Below are positions 6,194 to 10,972 of a stretch of DNA of 10,972 nucleotides, piece after piece. This DNA is from an uncultured Lysobacteraceae bacterium (GTDB lineage Bacteria; Pseudomonadota; Gammaproteobacteria; Xanthomonadales; Xanthomonadaceae), in NCBI GenBank assembly GCA_946480825.1, contig CAMLLG010000098.1, forward strand, positions 1 to 10,972, given 5' to 3'. The position numbers and the translations under genes were made by a program. The notes beneath the pieces were generated by a model. That model was not told the origin of the DNA and did no database searches. It saw nothing but the letters and a program-made list of their open reading frames with translations. The first letter of the stretch is position 1. Every line of letters starts with the position of its first letter.

Positions 6194-7540
6194 TCATTTC
6201 GATGGACCGGCGGACTGTCCGATCCAGGCGAGCGCGGCGTCCAGCGCGGGATCGCGACCGGCGCGCAGCGCTTCGGCGGTGGGCACGGCCCGCGTATCGG
6301 GGATCACGCCGACGCCTTCGATGCGGCGGCCGCTCGAATCGACGAATTCGGCGATGGGGTAATACAGCCGGTCGCCCGAAGGCAGCGGCGCGACCCCGGC
6401 GGGCAGGGCCATGCCGGCGCTGGTGTCGCCGAAGATGCGCGCCCGTTCCAGCGCCTGCATGCTGGCGGGGAAAATGTCGGAACAACTGATCGAGCCGCGG
6501 TCGGTCAGGATCGCGAGCGGGCCCTGGAAACGACGCACATCGCGGCCGTCGTCGGTCACCTGGCGCGGGAACGCGTTGAGCCGCAGGTCGCCGCCGGACG
6601 TGGTGAGTGTCCCCAGCGACACCGGCTTCTCGAAGAACAGGCCGCCGACGGCGCTCATCGAGGCCATCAGCCCGCCGGAATTGCCGCGCAGGTCGATGAC
6701 CACGCCGGTGCAGTCGCCGTGCTCGCGCAGCGCCGCCACCAGTTGATCGTAGACCGGCATCGCCCACTGGCTGTACTCGACATAGAGCGCGCAGCCGCCG
6801 CCGCGCAGCGGCACCACCCGTTGCGCGAACCGCAGCGGCATCGGCGGCAGGCCGGCGAATGCGACGGTCTGGGTGTTCGGATCCTGCACAGCGGTGAGCG
6901 ACAGCGATCGCGGTGCGCCGTCGTGGTCGCGCAGTTCCAGCGCCACCGTCGTGCCCGGCATCACCGCGGCGACCATGCGGTTCGCGAGCAATTGCATCAT
7001 GCTCATGCCGCGCGGCTTGAGCAGTTCGCCGGCCTGATCGGCGGCATGCGCCTTCGCCACGTCGAACGCGTCGATCTTCGCGACCGTCCAGCCGGGCTTT
7101 ATGCCGGCGCGCTCGGCCGGCGATCCCGGAATCACGCGTTCGATCGACAGGCCGCGGTCCAGCACGACCAGACGCAGGCCCAGGTCGCCGGTTCCGCTCT
7201 TCGGCGTTTCGCCGTCCTTCGGAAACGCTTCCGAAGGAATCAGCGACAGATGCGACGCCTTCATCGCATCGAGCAATTCGCCGATCTCCAGGCGCAGTGT
7301 CGCGATGTCCTTCGCGTTCTCGATGTCGGGCTGGTGTTCGGCCTTCAGTGCGGCCCAGTCCAATCGCTCGTGTTCGCCTTTGAAACCGCTGTTCTGAAGA
7401 CGTTCCCAAACGATGGCGAAGGTTTCCTTCGCGCGGATGTCGGTGGTGGCAGCAACGCCGGGAGGGCTGTCGGCGCGGGCCGGGGCCGGGAAAGGCGCGG
7501 CCAGCGCGAGCGCGAGCAGCGAAAGGGCGAATGCTTTCAT
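6194..7540 (-). CDS. Exported S41-family serine peptidase with PDZ domain
   Basis: Predicted 448-residue periplasmic peptidase related to C-terminal processing and tricorn-core proteases. Residues 1-23 form a signal peptide (cleavage after ARA). A helical N-terminal part ends in a conserved His97 (KASHLSL). A PDZ domain covers about residues 118-210 (GDLGLRLVVLDRGLSIERV, GSPAERAGIKPGW). The peptidase core follows, with GVVIDLRGNSGG and the nucleophile motif GSISCSD, where Ser352 is the expected nucleophile. The lysine used by CtpA/Prc enzymes, about 25 residues later, is Met377 here (GDTSAGMA), so a His97-Ser352 mechanism as in the tricorn-like S41B branch is more likely. The ATG at 7540 was chosen; a TTG just before it (7543) sits at a better distance from GAGGA and remains possible. 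Probable first gene of an operon with the LolA-like gene. Substrate unknown. Confidence 0.88.
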   Translation of the reverse strand: MKAFALSLLALALAAPFPAPARADSPPGVAATTDIRAKETFAIVWERLQNSGFKGEHERLDWAALKAEHQPDIENAKDIATLRLEIGELLDAMKASHLSLIPSEAFPKDGETPKSGTGDLGLRLVVLDRGLSIERVIPGSPAERAGIKPGWTVAKIDAFDVAKAHAADQAGELLKPRGMSMMQLLANRMVAAVMPGTTVALELRDHDGAPRSLSLTAVQDPNTQTVAFAGLPPMPLRFAQRVVPLRGGGCALYVEYSQWAMPVYDQLVAALREHGDCTGVVIDLRGNSGGLMASMSAVGGLFFEKPVSLGTLTTSGGDLRLNAFPRQVTDDGRDVRRFQGPLAILTDRGSISCSDIFPASMQALERARIFGDTSAGMALPAGVAPLPSGDRLYYPIAEFVDSSGRRIEGVGVIPDTRAVPTAEALRAGRDPALDAALAWIGQSAGPSK

Positions 7541-7746
7541 CAACGGAGATTCCTCGAATGGCGAATGGTCGCGTTCCGGGCGGGTGCTTTCCCGGTTCGC
7601 ATGCCCACAGGACCGGTGCCGCCGGCGGATGTGACCATGACCTATGACAGGGGGCGGTCGAACAGAATGCGGGCACGATCATGACGACGCTGCCTATCTT
7701 CGGGCATCCGCCTCGACAGACAAGTCCCTGTGGTCATGCGGCCGAG

Positions 7747-7769
7747 CGCCATCCCGGAGGGCGATGGCG
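7747..7769 (-). other. Hairpin directly after the TSUP transporter stop codon
   Basis: CGCCATC (7747-7753) and GATGGCG (7763-7769) form a seven-pair stem around a nine-base loop that touches the TGA of the transporter gene (7770-7772). No U-run follows on the minus strand, so it is not a standard intrinsic terminator; it may mark or protect the transcript end. The rest of the 229-base gap up to the peptidase gene (7541-7769) holds no further gene or convincing promoter that I can see. Confidence 0.4.
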
Positions 7770-8543
7770 TCAGGACGCGGCCAACAGCCACGCCTGGCGT
7801 GCGATCAGTGCCAGCACGATCACGAGGAAGACCACGCGGACGAAGCCCTGGCCGCGCCGGATCGCGAGATGGCTGCCGATCCAACTGCCGATCATGTTGC
7901 CGACGATCAGCGGGATCGCCAGCAGCCAGATCACGTAACCGCCGAACGCCAGCACCGTCCACGAGCTGAGGTCGGCGGCGACGTTCGTGGCCTTCGATAC
8001 CGCCGACGACTTCAGAAAATCCAGACCGAGGAAACTCACGAAGGCGAACACCATGATCGTGCCGGTGCCGGGGCCGATCAGGCCGTTGTAGAAACCGGTC
8101 GCGGCGCCGATGGCGATGGCCGCGAACATCTCGTGTTCCGGATGAAAGCGGCGGTCCTCGCGCAGGCCGAGATCCTTGCGCAGCACGGTGTACAGCGCGA
8201 GCAGGACGCAGATCGCGAGCACCGTCCATTTCAGGACTTCGCCGTCGATGCGTTTCGCGAACTGCACGCCGATCGCCGATGCGCTCAGCGCGGCGATGCA
8301 CGCCGGGATCAGGATCCGGCGTTCGACCCGGATCCGGCGCAGATAATTCCAGGCCGCGACGCTGGTGCCGAAGATCGAGCTGGTGCGCTGGGTGCCGATG
8401 GCCTGCAGGATGTGCAGTTGCGGATGCAGGTTGAGCATCGCCGGCGTCAGCACCAGGCCGCCGCCGCCGACGATGCTGTCGATCAGGCCCGCAGCGAGAC
8501 CGGCGAGCGCGGTCAGCGCCCAGAGGCTGGCGTCGATTTCCAT
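7770..8543 (-). CDS. TauE/SafE (TSUP) family membrane transporter
   Basis: The 257-residue integral membrane protein has the length and internal-duplication layout of the TSUP family, which exports or imports sulfite, sulfoacetate and other small organic anions. Eight or so hydrophobic segments are visible. The two halves each carry a glycine-rich signature: GLIDSIVGGGGLVLTP (residues 19-34) and GFYNGLIGPGTGTIMVF (150-166), with KATN in the second half. Substrate cannot be told from sequence. The ATG at 8543 has only a weak GGGG ribosome-binding sequence upstream. The stop of the amidase lies 32 bases upstream on the same strand, which suggests one transcript and possible translation by reinitiation. 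The pairing might mean that the transporter moves a product or substrate related to the amidase, but no sequence feature supports that directly. Confidence 0.92.
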   Translation of the reverse strand: MEIDASLWALTALAGLAAGLIDSIVGGGGLVLTPAMLNLHPQLHILQAIGTQRTSSIFGTSVAAWNYLRRIRVERRILIPACIAALSASAIGVQFAKRIDGEVLKWTVLAICVLLALYTVLRKDLGLREDRRFHPEHEMFAAIAIGAATGFYNGLIGPGTGTIMVFAFVSFLGLDFLKSSAVSKATNVAADLSSWTVLAFGGYVIWLLAIPLIVGNMIGSWIGSHLAIRRGQGFVRVVFLVIVLALIARQAWLLAAS

Positions 8544-8575
8544 GCGGCGGCGGCCCCGTCAGTCGCGCGAAAGCA

Positions 8576-10195
8576 TCAATTCGCCGGCGTCCCAGTCTGC
8601 ACGACGGTCGGCAGGAACCTCGGCGGCGTGCGCGCGCGGGTGAGCTGCTCGAAAGCATGCGCGAACCCGATGAGCTTCGCCTCGCTCCAGGCCGGACCGA
8701 GGAAGGTCAGGCCGACCGGCAGGCCGTGCACCTCGCCCATCGGCACGGTGAGGCTGGGTGTCCCGGCGACGGCGGCCGCGCCGTAGCCGGCGCCGCTGAA
8801 GTGGTCGCCGTTGACCGGGTCGGTCGTCCAGGCCGGCGATGTCGTCGGCGCCACCAGGGCATCGAGCCGATGCGCGGACAGCGTGGCGTCGATGCCTTCC
8901 TTGCCGGCGAGGCGCCGCGCGGTCGCCCGCGCTTCCAGATAGGCGGGAGCGTCGATACCGCCGACGCCGCGCGCCATCTCGAGGATCTCCTGCCCGAACC
9001 ACGGCATTTCGCTATCGGCGTGCGCGAGGTTGTAGGCGATCAGTGCGTCCAGCGAAGACACCGGCGCCCCGCTCGTCGCGAGATAGCGATTGAGGCCATC
9101 CTTGAACTCGTGCAACAGCACGGCGTATTCCGCCTGCTGCCATTGGCCGGTCGTCGCGATCTCCGCGTCGACCAGCTCCGCGCCGGCGGCGCGGAGGGTA
9201 GCGAGCGCGTGCTCGAAGCGCGCGTCCAGGGCGGGATGGTAGCCGGTGGATTTCCGCAGGACACCGATGCGCGCGCCCTTCAATGCGTTCGGATCGAGCG
9301 CGGCAAGGTAATCCTGCTGGCGACGGCCATCGCTGCCGGTGGCGTCGTCGGCGGGGTCGGTCGCCGCCATGGCGGTCAGCAGCGCCGCGGCATCGGCGAC
9401 GGAGCGGGCCATTGGCCCTGCGGTGTCCTGCGAACGCGAGATCGGAACGATGCCGCCGCGACTGATCAGGCCGACCGTTGGCTTGATCCCGACCACGCCG
9501 TTCACCGCCGATGGGCACAGGATGCTGCCGTCGGTTTCGGTGCCGACGCCGGCCACGACGAGATTGGCGGACACGGCCACGCCCGTGCCGGAGCTGGAGC
9601 CGCAGGGATTGCGGTCGAGGACGTAGGGGTTGCGGGTCTGGCCGCCGCGCGCGCTCCAGCCCGATGTGCTCCGCGTGGAGCGGAAATTGGCCCATTCGCT
9701 GAGGTTGGTCTTGCCGAGGATCACGGCGCCCGCCTCGCGCAGGCGCGCGACGAGGAACGCATCGCGTGCGGGGCGATGTCCGGCCAGCGCCAGCGAGCCG
9801 GCCGATGTCGCCATCGGCGTCGCGTCGATGTTGTCTTTCAACAGCACCGGGATCCCGTGCAGCGGGCCTCGCGTCCTGCCGGCCTTGCGTTCGGCGTCGC
9901 GCGCGCCGGCCTCGGCCAGGGCATCGGGATTGAGTTCGATCACCGCGTTGAGTCGCGGGCCCGCGTCGTCGAGCGCGGCGATACGGGCGAGATAAGCGCG
10001 CACGAGCGTGCGGCTGTCCAGGCGGCCTTCGGCCATGCGCGCCTGCAGTCCGGCGATGCTCGCCTCCTCGTGCGCGAATGCCGCGTCTCCGGCAGGGGCC
10101 GCGGTGTCGTGGCCGAGCGCGCGGGCAGGCGCCGTGGACAGCGCGATCGCGGCCGTCAGGATGACGATGGAAAGCAGAGGCGAATGCGAAGACAT
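8576..10195 (-). CDS. Exported amidase-signature enzyme, probable peptide amidase
   Basis: The 539-residue hydrolase has the Lys-Ser-Ser triad of the amidase signature family: Lys120 (VLLKDNID), cis-Ser200 ([10 protein letters not shown]) and nucleophile Ser224 ([11 protein letters not shown]). Residues 1-26 are a signal peptide (cleavage after ARA), so it should act in the periplasm or outside. The run [35 protein letters not shown] and the C-terminal [13 protein letters not shown] closely resemble, as I recall it, the Stenotrophomonas maltophilia peptide amidase (triad Lys123/Ser202/Ser226), which removes the C-terminal amide from peptide amides. Length and signal peptide agree. It is unlikely to be the GatA subunit of the tRNA amidotransferase because of export and isolation from gatBC. 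The ATG at 10195 is chosen because it begins a clean signal peptide; GGAG is 11 bases upstream, rather far. A TTG at 10228 is the only alternative. Followed 32 bases later by the TSUP transporter gene. Confidence 0.9.
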   Translation of the reverse strand: MSSHSPLLSIVILTAAIALSTAPARALGHDTAAPAGDAAFAHEEASIAGLQARMAEGRLDSRTLVRAYLARIAALDDAGPRLNAVIELNPDALAEAGARDAERKAGRTRGPLHGIPVLLKDNIDATPMATSAGSLALAGHRPARDAFLVARLREAGAVILGKTNLSEWANFRSTRSTSGWSARGGQTRNPYVLDRNPCGSSSGTGVAVSANLVVAGVGTETDGSILCPSAVNGVVGIKPTVGLISRGGIVPISRSQDTAGPMARSVADAAALLTAMAATDPADDATGSDGRRQQDYLAALDPNALKGARIGVLRKSTGYHPALDARFEHALATLRAAGAELVDAEIATTGQWQQAEYAVLLHEFKDGLNRYLATSGAPVSSLDALIAYNLAHADSEMPWFGQEILEMARGVGGIDAPAYLEARATARRLAGKEGIDATLSAHRLDALVAPTTSPAWTTDPVNGDHFSGAGYGAAAVAGTPSLTVPMGEVHGLPVGLTFLGPAWSEAKLIGFAHAFEQLTRARTPPRFLPTVVQTGTPAN

Positions 10196-10222
10196 CGGGA
10201 AAGGCGCTCCATGCGGAAGAAG

Positions 10223-10237
10223 CGGCAAGCCTTGCCG
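10223..10237. promoter_or_regulatory. Perfect 15-bp palindrome upstream of the amidase gene
   Basis: CGGCAAG (10223-10229) and CTTGCCG (10231-10237) are exact reverse complements around a single central C, located 27 bases before the amidase start codon. This could be an operator half-site pair or a hairpin in the leader. No -10/-35 pair could be placed with confidence beside it. Confidence 0.35.
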
Positions 10238-10322
10238 ATCCCTCGGCCTCGCGCAAGCGTCGCCGCGGATCGGCGCGCCAGGACGGGCTGAGGGCGCCGT
10301 CGTCCGCTTGACCAGATTGATC

Positions 10323-10373
10323 GAATGCCGCTTCGGCTGCGCCGCGTCGCGAGGCTCGCAACGCGGCGCATTC
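10323..10373 (-). other. Compound hairpin structure after typA (possible three-way junction)
   Basis: A long stem pairs TGCGCCGCGT (10338-10347) with ACGCGGCGCA (10361-10370). Inside it, after one C/A mismatch, GCGA (10349-10352) pairs with TCGC (10356-10359). Next to it GCCG-CTT-CGGC (10327-10337) forms a small hairpin, and GAAT (10323-10326) can pair with ATTC (10370-10373) to close both into a three-way junction. It starts 18 bases after the typA stop, so on the minus strand it would end the typA mRNA. No U-tract follows, so standard intrinsic termination is unlikely. Confidence 0.55.
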
Positions 10374-10391
10374 CTGCGCAGACTCCGAAGC

Positions 10392-10972
10392 TTATGCGCC
10401 GCGCGAGGCGCGCTTGCGGTCGTTCTCGGTGCGGAACTTCTTGCGCAGGCGGATCTGCTTCGGCGTGACTTCGACCAGTTCGTCGTCGTCGATGAATTCC
10501 AGCGCCTGTTCCAGCGAGAACTTGATCGGCGGGATCAGGCCTTCGTCGTCGTCCTTGCCGGAGGCGCGGAAGTTCGTCAGCTGCTTGCCGCGCAGGGCGT
10601 TGACCGTGAGGTCGTTGTCCTTGCTGTTGATGCCGACGATCTGGCCTTCGTAGATTTCCTCGCCCGGCTCGATGAACAGGCGGCCGCGCTCCTGCATCGC
10701 GATCTGCGCGTAGGCCGGCGAACTGCCGGTGCCGTTCGAGATCAGCACGCCGTTCTGGCGCTGGCCGATCGCGCCTTCGGTCTTCGGGCCGTAATGATCG
10801 AAGACGTGGAACAGCAGGCCGGTACCGGCGGTGAGCGTGCGGAATTCGGTCTGGAAGCCGATCAGGCCGCGCGCCGGGATCATGTAGTCGAGGCGCACGC
10901 GGCCCTTGCCGTCGGGTTCCATGTTCTGCAGCAGCGCCTTGCGCTCGCCGAGACGACCCATCACGCCGCCCT
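10392..10972 (-). CDS. typA: Translational GTPase TypA/BipA, C-terminal 192 residues
   Basis: The gene runs off the right edge of the window; the frame is open to 10970 with a TAA stop at 10392-10394. The visible part covers the C-terminal half-domains: MGRLGERKALLQNM and MIPARGLIGFQTEF (elongation-factor-G-like domain V), then TGTGLLFHVFDHY, RQNGVLIS, GRLFIEPGEEIYEGQIVG and SKDNDLTVN. The end is RGKQLTNFRASGKDD, FIDDDELVEVTPKQIRLRKKF. These are the BipA-specific C-terminal domain landmarks, including the LTN(F/V)RASG loop that contacts the ribosomal A site. BipA is a ribosome-binding GTPase that helps 50S assembly, especially at low temperature and under stress. The GTPase domain lies outside the window. 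The tail RKRASRGA is the usual basic end. Confidence 0.96.
   Translation of the reverse strand, partial: GGVMGRLGERKALLQNMEPDGKGRVRLDYMIPARGLIGFQTEFRTLTAGTGLLFHVFDHYGPKTEGAIGQRQNGVLISNGTGSSPAYAQIAMQERGRLFIEPGEEIYEGQIVGINSKDNDLTVNALRGKQLTNFRASGKDDDEGLIPPIKFSLEQALEFIDDDELVEVTPKQIRLRKKFRTENDRKRASRGA

Noticed and set aside
5337..7682. Single 781-codon minus-strand frame joining the LolA-like gene with upstream sequence
   Set aside because: The upstream part is a shadow of the S41 peptidase gene; the real gene starts at 6113 with a ribosome-binding site and a signal peptide.
7541..7769. Possible small gene or RNA in the gap between the TSUP and peptidase genes
   Set aside because: Only short frames without ribosome-binding sites are seen, and apart from the hairpin at the stop codon there is no clear structure or promoter.
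8657..10291. Long open frame (544 codons) on the plus strand opposite the amidase gene
   Set aside because: The minus-strand frame has the full amidase triad and a signal peptide; this one is composition-driven and has no domain.
1..10972. CRISPR array, tRNA gene, insertion sequence or defence system
   Set aside because: No regularly spaced repeats, no tRNA-like cloverleaf with a CCA end, no transposase or terminal inverted repeats, and no nuclease or toxin-antitoxin genes were found on reading both strands.

Overview
The window looks like chromosomal DNA from a high-GC gammaproteobacterium, most likely of the Lysobacteraceae/Xanthomonadaceae. This is inferred from the strong GC bias at third codon positions, an exported amidase resembling the Stenotrophomonas maltophilia peptide amidase, a class II DAHP synthase, and an isocitrate dehydrogenase with a C-terminal extension. 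No computed comparison was possible. I see no insertion sequence, prophage gene, tRNA, rRNA or CRISPR array. Coding density is high and the longest gap without a gene is about 230 bases.

Left part (1-2359, + strand): the 3' end of rplQ (ribosomal protein L17) and its strong terminator; dsbB, the membrane quinone-linked oxidase of the periplasmic disulfide pathway; and a class II DAHP synthase, the first step of the shikimate pathway.

Middle part (2463-5313): a compact divergent locus. A 111-residue winged-helix regulator reads rightward. A long isocitrate dehydrogenase reads leftward and overlaps by four bases (GTGA) a DUF6671-like protein of unknown function that ends in four CxxC pairs. 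Between the two divergent genes lies a 26-bp near-perfect palindrome, the obvious candidate operator. The dehydrogenase carries Asp-Ile at the coenzyme-specificity positions, predicting NAD+ rather than NADP+. This locus is the best candidate in the window for an undescribed system: an autoregulated unit linking a TCA-cycle enzyme to a cysteine-rich protein of unknown role. A bidirectional terminator closes the regulator on one side and the next minus-strand unit on the other.

Right part (5337-10972, minus strand): a probable operon of an exported S41/PDZ peptidase and a small exported protein with a fold-family resemblance to LolA-type proteins; a second probable operon of an exported amidase followed by a TauE/SafE (TSUP) membrane transporter; and the 3' end of typA/bipA, the ribosome-associated GTPase. 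The gaps hold several GC-rich hairpins without U-tracts, including a structure after typA that can be drawn as a three-way junction.

Overall this is mostly ordinary housekeeping and cell-envelope chromosome. Novelty is concentrated in the regulator-palindrome-IDH-DUF6671 locus, with smaller points of interest in the active sites of the peptidase and of the DAHP synthase.
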